From Sphagnum compactum (taxonomy: Eukaryota > Bryophyta > Sphagnopsida > Sphagnales): a stretch of DNA of 64,000 bases. The notes beneath the pieces are model-generated. The model saw only the letters and a list, made by a program, of their open reading frames with translations. It made no database searches and had not been told where the DNA came from. The stretch's first letter is position 1; each line of letters opens with the position of its first letter. A program made the position numbers and the translations under genes. The DNA lies in the NCBI GenBank assembly GCA_965153455.1, contig OZ234496.1:9881863-9945862 (forward strand), read 5' to 3'. This document shows, one piece after another, positions 23,571 through 34,990 of this stretch.

Positions 23571-25061
23571 AATGTTTTATTTTCTGTTTAATTAATGACA
23601 CCCAAAATGGTTGCACCTTGTGGCCTAAATTTATAGATTTTCATTAGTTTTCATGGACCATGTGTAAACAAAAAATCATAATCACAAGATGAAAAAAAAA
23701 TGGATGTTTTTTGTTCCACATGTACACCCATCACCCACAACAACATAACACCTTTAATGGAAAATCCTAAAGCCAAAATGTGACAACAAATTATAAGAGA
23801 TGTCAAATTCTTAATTTTGAAAGTGAAATGAAACTAAAAATTAAGTGGATATAACATTCCCAACTCTTTTCATCTAAATTATATCCATTTGTCACTAATG
23901 TTTGTTTCAAACATCTAAGTATCTAGTTTTACCTTGTGCACATTACAAAAAATTGTTTACAATGTTTTTTGAAAAACTTGGATTGAATTTTCACACAATA
24001 TCATTATTTACAACTTTATATTCATTTGTATGGTTAAAGGAAAGGAAATGGAACTATAGTTGGAATTTTGAAGTATGCACAATGAATTCTAAGAGGGTTA
24101 GAAAAAGAAAAATTTTAATATAAATGTGAGAAAAGATTTTCAAAATCCTACATAAATCCAACAAACTTTTCTCCCATATAATTTGAGTTTATAATATAAT
24201 TTTAAATGTAATATATATTCTTAGGACAAACATATATATGTGGTGGAACTGCTTGTATATTTTGGAATTTATATTGTTGTTTAGTGTATGAGACCTTGAC
24301 ATAAATGAATACACATGTTGGGCAAAAGGTTAGATGATGTGACCTCCATAGACCCATCATCCCAACACATGATGGCTTATTTTGTAAAATCCGTTATTCT
24401 AATAAATCAAGTGGAAGTTCATGTGAAAGTTTGAAGAGTAATTTCCATGTGTCAAAAGCTCTTTTAATGCGTTCTCCGTAAAATTGGATTTCTTAGTGCA
24501 AGTGAGGGACCCAAAATATACACAAGAAAAAATAGTGGTGCTTTTTGTAAGTAAGCAAGTTAAAAAATAGCAACCAAGCTCACCACCACAATTAGCTAGG
24601 GAATTGAAACCCAATAAGAAAATTGTTTCCTAACCACTTACCATCCATCTTTCATGGTGCGATGGTAGGTGTTGGTTCACTATGGTTGTTTTTGAACTAG
24701 CATAATCATTAACCACAAATGTTGACATAATGGAACAAGCTTGCAACTGCCCATTATGCTGGGTAAACTACCATTGGTAAACATGTTTTGTTGGGTATGT
24801 TATTCGTTTCAACTTAATGGACTTACCAAAGGCAGCTTACGCAACATAATGGGTAGTTGGTTGCCTATTCCATAATACGTAATGGTTTTCATGTGGCATT
24901 TTCTACCATTTTCTAATCTCTTCACAAGGCACAATGGATAGGTTAAGTTCTTGGGTCTTCCTAACCTAACTATTGTTCAAAAATCACAAGCCCATTGTGC
25001 AAAATCCACCATGCCCATATTGTAAATCCACAAGGTTATTATGTAAATCGTGATATCCATA
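23571..25061. other. AT-rich region without recognised genes
   Basis: The 73-codon (+, 23902-24123) and 71-codon (-, 24614-24399) ORFs are not recognised. From 24640 the words CATAATGG and CCATTATG recur many times in both orientations, which suggests a decayed palindromic element leading into the inverted repeat at 25062. Confidence 0.3.
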
Positions 25062-25222
25062 CATTATGGAACATGTTGGGTACAGGCCATTGTGTCTAGT
25101 AAGGTGCTTGAAAGGAATTTGGGGGAACTTAGGATTAGGATGAAATTAGACAAGTTTAATAAATTCTTCATAGGCATTTATTGCACATAATGGCATCTAC
25201 CCAACATGTTCCATAACACATT
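25062..25222. repeat. Inverted repeat with ~30-bp arms
   Basis: ATGGAACATGTTGGGTA near 25065 is found as its reverse complement TACCCAACATGTTCCAT near 25197. Imperfect pairing continues inward through GGCCATTGTG and CACATAATGGC. The spacer is about 95 bp. Confidence 0.65.
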
Positions 25223-25379
25223 AAAAATGTAAACAAGGTTTACTTTGTAGAATCCATAACAACTTGGTCTCTAAAATGTAAAAAAACACATAAAAAGGGC
25301 TTTGCTTTGCAAAATCCATAACAACATGAATTCTAGTATGTAAAAAACATGTGAAAAGGTTTTATGTTGATGATCTAAA

Positions 25380-25760
25380 TCTAAACCCAATCCTCACACA
25401 TGGACCTAAACTATAACCCCAAAACTTGAACCCTAATATTGAAGCTTAAAACTTTAAAACATAATATTTTTATTTTTATACCCTAAACCCTAAACCCAAA
25501 AAACCTCAACCTTTAAACCTTAACCCTAATTCCTACACCATAATCTTGAAACTTAAAATTTTCAACCTTAAACCATAATTTTAAGCACCAAATCTTAAAT
25601 TGTAAACCCAAGAAGACCCAACTCTTAGACCCTTACACTCAACAACCCATAATTCATCAAAACTATGTGCACCTTAAAACTTAAACTTTAATTTTGAAGC
25701 TTAGAATTGAATTTTTTTCCAAACCTTAAATCCTCAAATCTTCACTTGGTTAGTTCACAC
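25380..25760. repeat. Degenerate telomere-like CCCTAAA-rich tract
   Basis: The text is rich in AACCCTAA, CCCTAAACCC and AACCTTAAACC. The purest part is near 25480-25505, where three CCCTAAA-type units are consecutive. The rest is scattered AAACCT/AACCTT variants over about 380 bp. No coding. Confidence 0.6.
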
Positions 25761-26279
25761 TTGTGGTTACCAACATCATCCAATTGTTAATCATGTAACA
25801 TTGTTGCTTGTTCATCTTTATTAATAGATAGTTGATGTGTACATCCTACATGACATGTTAACATTTTCCGTCATCACAAGATAGACCAACACTATGAAAC
25901 AATCATAATGATGAAACACATTAAAAAACATAGATTTCAAACGAGTTACAATCATTTCAACAATGATAAACTACCATCATCACAAAAAAGTTGCATCGTG
26001 TATTGTGGTGCTCCATTAATGTGAAAAAAAACTCTAATAAAGTTGGTGGGTGCATTAAGATGCTCCACCACGAAGGAAACATTGAAATCAAAAATAGTGA
26101 AAAAACTATAAAACAAAACAAGAGATGATGGTTTCAAATTAGAATGTGAATGTGCAAGTGTGCACAAATCCACAAATAGGTGCAAGTTCATAGGAGGTGG
26201 AAATCCACAAACAAACACCAATATAAGCACTAGCACCAATTCACAAGCAAGTAGGTTAGGAATCAATTGAAGAAGAAAT
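25761..26279. other. AT-rich region without recognised genes
   Basis: A 104-codon minus-strand ORF (26266-25952) has no recognisable domain and is rich in Leu and Phe, as expected from AT-rich sequence read antisense. I do not support it as a gene. Confidence 0.3.
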
Positions 26280-26810
26280 CACAATGGCAACAAATCAAAA
26301 GGGTGAAATGGAGGAGAAGGTGTAGTTCCTTGGTAATGACATGGTAATTGGGAACATCGCAATGTTTTGGTGCACATTGTTTGTAAACAAACAAAACATG
26401 GAGCTTAAAAAAACTCATCAATCTAAGAACATGCATATGATCCCTATTGTGGAATGCTAGGAGAAAATTACAAAAGATCTATGGAAAACAACCAAGAACA
26501 TATTTGCAAGAAATGGCATCATGTGCCAAGATAATTGTAATTCATTGAACTTTGACTTCAAAAAACTTGTTGATTGTCACAAAGGCAATCATAGTCATAC
26601 TTGTTTTTGAAATTTGATGTTTTAAAAGAAGGAACATTTTCATTTGTCTCCTCAATATAATAGAAAGTATTATGAGTTGATTAAGTTTTGGGGGGGGGGG
26701 GGCAACAATATCAATGTTCTTCTACAGACCAAGATGTAAATGCTAAAAGGGATGGAATCTACAAACTATCAAGGCAAGATATTGAAGATGGTAATGATGA
26801 CATGCATTCA
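26280..26810 (+). pseudogene. Decayed unknown ORF with Cys/His-rich stretch
   Basis: One frame from about 26461 to 26690 has only two stops, both one base from a sense codon: TGA after HSHTCF and TAA after NLMF. It reads KITKDLWKTTKNIFARNGI, then MCQDNCNSLNFDFKKLVDCH, KGNHSHTCF and QYNRKYYELIKFW. The spaced Cys and His residues suggest a metal-binding segment. A G run at 26691-26702 shifts the frame, after which SSTDQDVNAKRDGIYKLSRQ may continue it. I do not recognise the family. It could be part of a DNA transposon or a host gene relic. Confidence 0.35.
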
Positions 26811-27839
26811 CAAAACAATTTGCCTATGCCTCAAAAATGCGACTTCAAATAGTCCATGCACCAAAATTGTTGACAATCAAAGCATAAAAGCCATTAATAA
26901 TCCAAGCATAAAAATTACATGTAATTCAAGCATAAGAGCTATAAGTTATGTGAACTTATTTGATCTTCCAATTGTTGATTATTTTTTTGAACGTCAATTT
27001 ACTTTTGGAAGCATCTAAAAGTAAATCAACAATTTGAATGCATGACACCTAACAATATTCAAATTGGAAAGCACATTCACTATGTTCCTTATTCACCTTA
27101 TGGATCTTCTTGTCATGTGATTTGAAATATTGTGGATGTTCTTTAAAGGTGCATTTTTAAAGCACCAAGCCTCAAGTAGAATGAGAGCATGTGAAAACAT
27201 CAAAATCAGAAAAGCCAAAATCATGAGAAATAAAAGTCGACACATTTACAGGATCATAGAAAGTAGTGTAAAGTTTCAAGCAAAATGAAAGTAGATGAAA
27301 AGCAATAGCTTACAAGAGAATGGTAGGAAAAGAACATAACAAATGAGTAGGGAGTTTTAGAGGAAAAGAGCTTTGTAACACATAACGGAAACATCAAAAA
27401 ACAAAAACAAAACAAATGAACATGAGCTTGAAAGGAGAAGAGCTTTACAAAGGATGATTGTTTGCATATGTAGGCTCAACATATGGGAACACCAAAAAAG
27501 GAACAAAAAATGTTACCCAAACACCGTGGTGATTGGTGTGAATCATGATACCTCTAGGTACATTGCTAAAGTTTCCAAACCCTAAATTAATGGTTATGTG
27601 TGTGAACGGCCAAAGTTTTAGAGGTAGCTAACTCTAGTGTTAGTGCATGTCATTATTTAGGTGTTAACTAAGTGTTAGAAAATTTTAACATTAGACCCTC
27701 TATCACTAGGTGTAAAATGTAGCATTAGTACCTACAAGGTAGGTGGCTTAACCTAAGGTTAAACTAAGTACCTACCTACCTACCTATGTAGGTTTCAAAA
27801 ACGATTTATTTAATTAGTCATCTTTTTCATTGCCCGCAT
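26811..27839. other. AT-rich region with a small TAGG/CCTA tract
   Basis: No gene recognised. Around 27735-27790 it holds several ACCT units (ACCTACCTACCTACC) next to GGTAGGT and the palindrome TAACCTAAGGTTA, related in kind to the large TAGG tract at 43.9-44.8 kb. Confidence 0.35.
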
Positions 27840-28080
27840 TTGTCAGTCCGCCATCCCACACCCAGTTCCCGCGCTCAACCCATGGTCCAGAATTTCTTAC
27901 TATAGTTAGTTACCGTGACTATTGTTGGTTACTGTTCACAGTCGCTTCGGAATAGCATGAGTGTCTTTGGAACCAGAGCGCTCGAAGAAAGACGACGGGA
28001 GCAGCGAACGAGCAAGCGAAGGGGGGACCGAGCAAGAAACTCGTGCGCGCGCGAGAGAGAAGGGAGATAGAGAAAGGAAC
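27840..28080 (+). promoter_or_regulatory. Promoter and leader region of the SKA2 gene
   Basis: GC content rises sharply here. The 100 bases before the start codon are purine-rich (GAGCAAGCGAAGG, GAGAGAGAAGG), typical of a plant 5' leader. No clear TATA box was identified. Confidence 0.4.
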
Positions 28081-30608
28081 ATGGAGTCGCGGTACAGTAG
28101 CACTGGTAAAGCGAGTGAAGCTGCCGTGAAGACAATTGAAGCGCATTTCGTCAACGCAGATGCCGCCCTACAGGTCGTCTGTTATCCTTTTGTCCTCTGT
28201 TCTGTTTGTGCTCCAATGCGATCCATCAATCTGCTGCCCTAATGCAGGTGCATCCTTGAGCTATCCTGTGTTTGCAAGATCGAAGATATCTTTGTTTTTT
28301 TTTTTTTGTTTTTGTTTTTTGCATTTTATATTATTTTTGTTTTTTGCCTCGCTCCTTCCCCTAGTATTAGTCGTTGCTCATGGCAGTCCCTGCAATTGTG
28401 GAGGGTTGCGTACACAGAGCAAAGGAGAAGCTACTACATTGTTTCGACCTTGTGGCAACCATCAGAAAGTGATAATACAGATGTGTGTCCAGATTAAGCC
28501 AGTCTTCTTTGTTGAAAATAACAGCTGCACACAGTTTGGCTTTCTTTCTTTCTTTCTTTCTCTTGCTTTGTTGAATTCTTTCATCTCACCTCGCTAACAC
28601 TATTTTAGCAACTGGAGGCATCATTTCAAGCCCATCAGTCCAAAAGAGTCTCCTCAAACCCTAAAATGAAAAATGTGAATACCCAAGTCCCCAATTACTA
28701 GTGAACATATGGCAGTAACAGATCTGCTTGAAAGACGCATATACATGAGAGCTACAGAATATGTGGTTATCTGCTGAAATCTAGATAGGTAAGTTTTTCT
28801 GAATATAACATGGATCATGTGTCTGATTATGCAGTTGGTGCTGCATAAGCTGGAGGCAGAGTTTGAAACTGCATATTCCAATAGTGTAAGCTACTGTCAA
28901 CCTTCCTCAGTTCACTAATCCTGCTTATGCATGGTGGCCATTCTTTCTGTTGACTCAAGCCCTTCACCTACCTTGTGTGGTTTGTGGACACAGGTGAACC
29001 CACTAAAGCTCATCACTCGTCTCAAAAGGCTGCAGGAAGAGCTTCCCATTTTGCAGGAGGAATGTGACAAGCTCTTGGCTGCAAAACAGGTATTTCATGT
29101 ACTGCAGATTTCTGTTCTTTGGTACCACAGAGAATGTCTGTGCCATCCTTTAAGTTGTTGGCTTGCAGGTTCTAACACCTTTGAGTAAGCTGTGATGCTT
29201 TCAGCAATTGTATTTTATGTCCTATACTTGTGTCTTTTGGCTGTCCAGATCTCTGCTCTATAGCAGCTAATGTTTCCAGACTGAGTCTATGTTGGTGTGT
29301 AGCTGTCTGCTGCACATTAGCTGCAGCAAGTGTTCACTCTGTGGAAAAAGTATCTTGCATTGACCACTGGTTATGACACATAGGAAAGGCAGTGAATAGG
29401 TGCACAGACATGTCAGCTAATGTAAACTTTGGGCAGTCAAATTAACAGAGCCTGATCTGCAGGAAGTAGACAAATTTGAGCTGCAAAGGCAAGGCCTGAT
29501 TTGCAAGGCTGGAGTTGAAAGGTTTTCCAACATTGAAGTTGCTTGTGAAGTTTGCAGGATCTGATTGACATAGCAAGGAACAATTTGGTCAAGAATCGAA
29601 CCTGGTTGCGACAGTTGCAAGCCCGTGCTGGGTTAACTGTTGTCAGTGATGCTGATGACCCTATCTATTCTACATGCACAAAGGTGAACTGTCCATGAAC
29701 TTTGTAGTTACTGATAGAGATGGACATCTGATCAATTTCTGTTGTGAGTGTGGGTTTTTCACTGCTGTCTCATGCCATGTGTTGCAAAGGTGATGGTTCA
29801 GGACTTTTTTTACTTTCACAAGGTTAACTCCATGCTCTAGGCCTGGTCTAGACTTATCCTCAACAGATGCAGCATGCTCCTTCATTGGGATATCTCTTGT
29901 TATCATGTTTAGATTGAGGCACCAAATGACAGGTCTATGCTATCTTTTCAACAATTGGGGATTTTTTCGTGAACAATGTCCAGAAATATGACACTTGTTT
30001 GTTTTTGGGGATTTTCAGGCACTTGAGGATTGGGCTAAACAGCTTGAGATACCAACTAGTAAGTTCAATGTTCTTATGTGCCCTGTAAGAAAAATGATTG
30101 TGGCTGATGGGTAAGGCTGGATCATGAAAGAGATGAGCTTTCAGGCCGCAGGTCTGTTGACTGGATTTTGAAATCGTATGGATCAGTAGCAATAAATTAT
30201 TCAGAGTGAAACCAGCATTCCATTGTGTGCTCTGTGTCTCTCAGATTTCTCAAGATCATTGTCTGTCTCCCTCGATTTGGGTGGCCAGGTGATGCAGTCA
30301 TTGAGGGTGCCCAACCAGATCTCAACCTGGAGCTCTTCCGCTCCAAGAAAGGCCTTGTCAAGGATGGCTAGGGAGAAGTTGCATATAATGGACTCCAATT
30401 CGTAAAAAGAGGGGAAAAGCACAACATTGGATTGGATTGAAGTGTCAAAGTCTAGTATTAGAGATGGGTCCTGAAGTGGGAAGGTGACTAAATCCAGTGG
30501 CAAAGATGCAGATGCATTCATTGCAAAATGTCCCATTCTGGAGGGCCTGAGGATGCAAGTAGTATGATGTGACATGGTATCTTTATGTTTCTATTGATAG
30601 CAGATTGA
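28081..30608 (+). CDS. SKA2: SKA2 (spindle and kinetochore-associated protein 2)
   Basis: Small coiled-coil subunit of the SKA complex, which (from the family) couples kinetochores to spindle microtubules with SKA1 and SKA3. Exons: 28081-28173, 28835-28885, 28994-29089, 29558-29683, 30019-30058, and probably a last coding scrap 30604-30608. The first four junctions are phase 0 and all introns are GT-AG. The product is about 136 residues, near the family size. It reads LHKLEAEFETAYSNS, VNPLKLITRLKRLQEELPIL, QEECDKLLAAKQDLIDIARN, then LRQLQARAGLTVVSDADDP and ALEDWAKQLEIPT. This gives two helices of heptad-like Leu/Ile spacing around a conserved NP.KL. The 3' end is uncertain: if the GTAAGT at 30059 is not used, the frame stops at 30112-30114, giving about 153 residues. 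The identity is recognised from conserved blocks, not a search. Confidence 0.8.
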
Positions 30609-31321
30609 TAGGGATGACTTAAACATCACTCCTACAACTCAATCTCAAGCATCAAAATTTACCATTGAAGCAATGCAAGATGTCTGTGACATTGAATGCC
30701 TGTCTAGCAACTCATCCCCACATCCTCATATTGTGTGTGAGAATTGTGTTTTGTTGAACTGAAGTCCTCAAAACATTCACACGATCATATTTCAGACACC
30801 CTTAAGAGAAGTCTCAAAGAGGTTTTAATTGTGTTTCATCTTTCATCCATTAAGTGGCAATGACTGAAAGTAGATGACAGGGTTCCACAATCACTCCATC
30901 CTCAATTTCATCATTCCTTTTGAAAACTTTGGAACATATAAGAACTTGTTGAGAAGTAATGTGGATATAATTATGAATACATATGGAGCTAAGATTGTGA
31001 AAAGACTCAATCAATCCTAATGACAAACACCAAAAGAATATGGGCATAAACGAAAACATGTGTAATGAGAGAAACTGAAGTGTTGGCTTTTTAATTCTTC
31101 AGCATACATGGCATGTTTATTCTAAATGCAGGTCACAAAGAAAATGCTGTATCAGAGGACTTAACCACACACTGATGTGATTTATTTTTCAGATGAAATA
31201 TGTACACTTCACCCATTGTAGGTGACAATTATTGGATTAGCTTGTGCTTAGCGACACTGCCCTTTCATTTCAGGTTGACATAGACCATAAGTATTGAGAA
31301 GTTCTCAGTCAGTGTGTTAAG
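30609..31321. other. 3' flank of SKA2 and intergenic sequence
   Basis: Probably includes the SKA2 3' UTR. No other coding sequence recognised. Composition is intermediate between the gene island and the AT-rich repeats. Confidence 0.3.
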
Positions 31322-31322
31322 A

Positions 31323-31368
<46 letters not shown>

Positions 31369-31369
31369 T
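31322..31369. repeat. Compound (AT)n(GT)n microsatellite
   Basis: A short run of AT units passes into about 17 GT units. Ordinary simple repeat, likely length-polymorphic. Confidence 0.9.
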
Positions 31370-31944
31370 TAGTTTTAGAATCCTGAACTGTTTCCATATG
31401 AACTCGACATGCAAAAGGTTTCATGACGCTCTCACACCCGCTGTCAACTGTGCGCTTGCATCACAACTGTAATGTCTTACAATTCAGCCTTACAGTAACT
31501 TGACTATTAATTTTTCAAGCATTTGTAGCAAATTATAGCTGCCTTAACGCAATTTCTTTAACCAGAAATGTTCTTCTCTCACTTTGCAATCACAATAGCA
31601 ATTCATTTGGAAATGAAATATATATCCAAAAAAACATTCTGTGACTACATACTCAGCTCCCAGGTACACTGAAAAGGACAAATATCCATATTACTGCATT
31701 TTTCAAAGTACCCAAAACTGATAGACTGGAAACTTTGTTGTACCCTTGTAGACAACCCATGATGAAAGTAATAATTCTAATTGTAAATGATTTCAATGCC
31801 ACCACCTCTGGACACATATTTTGGCCCTCTATGAAACAAACAGGGAACTTTGTCGATTTTTGTTTGTCAAAGACACGTCTTGAGAATGGTCATGTGGGTT
31901 TGGGGCAGCGGAGGGGGACCTGGATGTAGGTGAGATTTGTTTCT

Positions 31945-32226
31945 AACACAGCTCATTGCAAATGCCTTGTGGATGTGTGAGAATTCTTTAATTATTTGAT
32001 TGTTAGGTGAAGGAAATGATTTTTTTTTTAACACACATAACATTTACAAATATGTTGACGATGCATAAGTTCATAAATGGTTTTACTATTTCAGTGAGTG
32101 AAATGAGTGCAATGAGTTTGACACACATATAGCATTGCAAATGCCTTGAGGATGTGTGAGTTCATATCTAATATATTTTCATCGTTGGGTGAGTGAAATG
32201 ATTTAGATACATGGCATTTGCAAAAA
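31945..32226 (+). repeat. Local direct repeat, two ~100-bp copies ~178 bp apart
   Basis: CATTGCAAATGCCTTG followed by GGATGTGTGAG occurs at about 31954 and 32133. Each copy continues with a T-rich stretch, GTTAGGTGAAGGAAATGATT or GTTGGGTGAGTGAAATGATT, and ends ACATAACATTT or ACATGGCATTT. Confidence 0.7.
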
Positions 32227-33313
32227 GGCCCTAATCCTTGAAGGTCGGAGTGGACCAAATTTGGTCCACTTTTCAGTGTATATTTGTCATTCTATGACAT
32301 TTAGGGATAATGAATATCATAAACAGAATTGCTAGCACCTTAATGCATGAGTTCATAATCCTTTATGTTTTTAAGGTTAGGTTCCAAAGAAAATTTGACA
32401 CATCAACATTCATAAATAAAGCCTGGTATGCAGATTCATTATCCTTTGATGTTACCATTGTTTGGGGAGGGTGGGGACCTTTGGTTGTTGTCTAGCCAAT
32501 GAAGGCAATGAAACCCAAAAGCTGGTGGGAAACTAATATCAAATAAGTGTCCATTCCTGTCCTGTTGACAGGATCTCAATAACCAAAGTTCCCCAATAAC
32601 TATCTTTGCCAATAGGCTACTTACAAAACACTCTTTTGCACTTATCAGATTCTTTGAGAGCTCTTATAGAAGAGGCCTGAATGGAAGGAATATCATGGCC
32701 TTCAGTACTTATCCAATACCTGACTCACATGGGAGAGAGACACACAGACACAGAGAGAGAGGATTATTGCCTTCTCTGAGATTGCAAATAAGGGCCTCCT
32801 CTAGTGTCACCACACAGCAGCCAGCTACTACAACCCTAATCAGTGTTTTTCTGAAATTTTTTTGGTTATGCAGTCTGTGTGATAATCATCCATAAGAAGG
32901 TTTTTTTTTTAATGGCAATAATCCCTAGGAAGATTTTGCCAAATTTGGCTATAAACTAATATGAAAGTATAAATCCGTAATCGTCCTTCTACATTTTAGT
33001 GTACACATGAAAAACCAAACATAGAAATCTGGTGATTTTATTATTTATTGCTCAGTTCTGGTGATTGAAACACTTCAAAATCACTTCGTTTTCAAATTTA
33101 TTTATTTATTTATTTTTAAGTTCATATTTTGACAAAATCTTGCTAGCAAAAAAAACGGCTGATGTGGATTTTAGTGATGGCCTGAGATGACAATTTCTAA
33201 ATGCAAGTCAATTAGGTATATGGATTGGGATATGGATTGGACCCTAACCCCCCCCCCCACCCTGTGGCTTTACCCATGGTAAAGCCCAAGACCTAAATAT
33301 TGCATAGACCATC
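32227..33313. other. Intergenic region, no recognised gene
   Basis: A purine/CA-rich microsatellite-like stretch lies near 32732-32762. A C run with flanking CCCTAA and the palindrome TTTACCATGGTAAA lies at 33243-33287. No coding evidence. Confidence 0.3.
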
Positions 33314-33700
33314 ATGTATAGGAAGGGGAGGGTTCTTACACCTACTTCTAAAGAGTTGGAGAAACATTATGCCTCCTACAAGCATAAGATCCTTTCCAAT
33401 ATAGCTTCAACTTTTCTACAAGAGATTTTGCTACTAGAGATATTCGTAGATATAAGGTGCCCTCCAAACACAATACGAAATTTCGCCAAATGCTTTACAA
33501 TTGGCAAAATGGTTTGTGATGGCCCGGTAACACATCGTGTTCTTTGGACTACAAACCTTTTAGGGAGGTCATTGAAATTTGTGGGAAATGTTCCAATGTT
33601 CTTTCCAATTGTTGTGAAACTCGTTATTCATATTTTCTCATTAGCTATACAAAAAGATGGTACATTGTGGATTATTGAGGCAAGCACTAAACAAAGGTAA
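33314..33700 (+). other. Unrecognised 128-codon ORF
   Basis: Open from an ATG at 33314 to a TAA at 33698-33700. The protein is basic at the start (YRKGRVLTPTSKELEKHYAS) and hydrophobic near the end (FFPIVVKLVIHIFSLAI). I recognise no domain, and nothing nearby suggests splicing. In AT-rich DNA an ORF this long is mildly unusual, so it may be a transposon scrap or chance. Confidence 0.15.
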
Positions 33701-34770
33701 CAAATCAAATGTGACATCAAGTTTGATGCAATTGCAAGACAATGTCCAACAAGAAAACTATTTTTGATTTTTTAATATTGTAATCAAATTGTGATGAACA
33801 TTTAAAGGTTTTCCTTTTATCCTTTTTTCAAAAAAAAATTTGAAGTTCAATGGTTAGAATCCCCCTTTTCAACCCAAAGTTTTCAATCATGTTTTAAAAT
33901 TTTCATTTTTCTTTCATGGACAGATAACAAAGAGGATATAGTCCCCGGGCAACTTCCTCAAGCAAGTTGCCCCAAAAAATCAAGGACTTGCCACTTCCTG
34001 CAATCATGTCAAGCCAAGTGTCACATTTAATTTGTTACCATGTTTAATGCTTGCCACTTAGGTCTCATGGCAATCTTGATGGTTCTTCAATTTGGATTCA
34101 ATTTCATCACAAATCCATGTTTGAAGAGCTCTAGTGATGCATTGTGGTTGGGGTAGTATCAATGTTTTTCAAAAAAATTATGTAGTTGAGGTGGCAATCA
34201 TCCATAACCTGATTTAGCCAAATTTGACTATTAAGAAATAATGAAAGGAATTAAATATCCATATATATTTTAAGTGAACCATTTATAAAAAATCTTGAAA
34301 CATTTTTTTAATCAAATTTCTATTCAAAGTTTTGAATTTTTATTTTTACAAAAGAAATTGTGAATTGTTTCTTTGAAAAACTCAAAATACTGAAAATTTT
34401 CATAAAAAAAAACATTGGGCAATATCACTAATTATCACATCCAAATTTAGTCCTAAATGTTTATCTCTCCCTCATCGATAAACAGGAAATAGACAATATA
34501 GATTGAGGGAGCATATAAAAAATGGCACACGTGAGCTTATTATTATGGCTGGCCAATTATAAACAATCATTTCATTTTAAGGACCTTTTGACACCCACAA
34601 CATAATGGGAAAATTTATAAGGGTTGAGCTCATTTTCAGACCTTTGTGACATTGACTTCATACAAAATTTGGAGTACAATCCATTTTATTACAATTTGCT
34701 CAAACTATTGTTACAAACCATGTTACTTAAAATATCATAATATCCAACAAATGAAAATTCTATGTATAGG
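33701..34770. other. AT-rich intergenic region
   Basis: No coding or structured repeat recognised. Confidence 0.3.
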
Positions 34771-34774
34771 AGTA

Positions 34775-34990
34775 GGGCCCTGAGTACAGGCCCTTCCATG
34801 ATTTGAGATCTGTGCCCAAGACCGGTAAGGGCCTGTACTCAGGTCCTTTTCCTAGGGAAAGCAGAGCTGGGATTTTTTCACTTTTTAGAAATAGTGACAA
34901 GCTGGTGGGTAGCTTCAGCTGGTTAGAAGATCCCAGTACAGCCTGGCTGGAAGCCTGGCTGGTACCTTCCACCGCGGAAGATCCCAATTG
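34775..34990. repeat. GC-richer island with a hairpin and internal repeats
   Basis: 34775-34795 and 34827-34846 form an inverted repeat (CCTGAGTACAGGCCCTT against AAGGGCCTGTACTCAGG) with a ~31-bp loop. Downstream, GCCTGGCTGG is repeated twice in tandem (about 34939-34962) and GAAGATCCCA occurs at about 34926 and 34976. The island has balanced base composition in an AT-rich region. Open frames exist on both strands but have no recognisable domain. Confidence 0.7.

Noticed and set aside
25952-26266. 104-codon minus-strand ORF
   Set aside because: Composition is that of AT-rich antisense DNA and no domain is visible.
27919-28154. Several 68-75-codon minus-strand ORFs
   Set aside because: Shadows of the purine-rich leader and first exon of SKA2.
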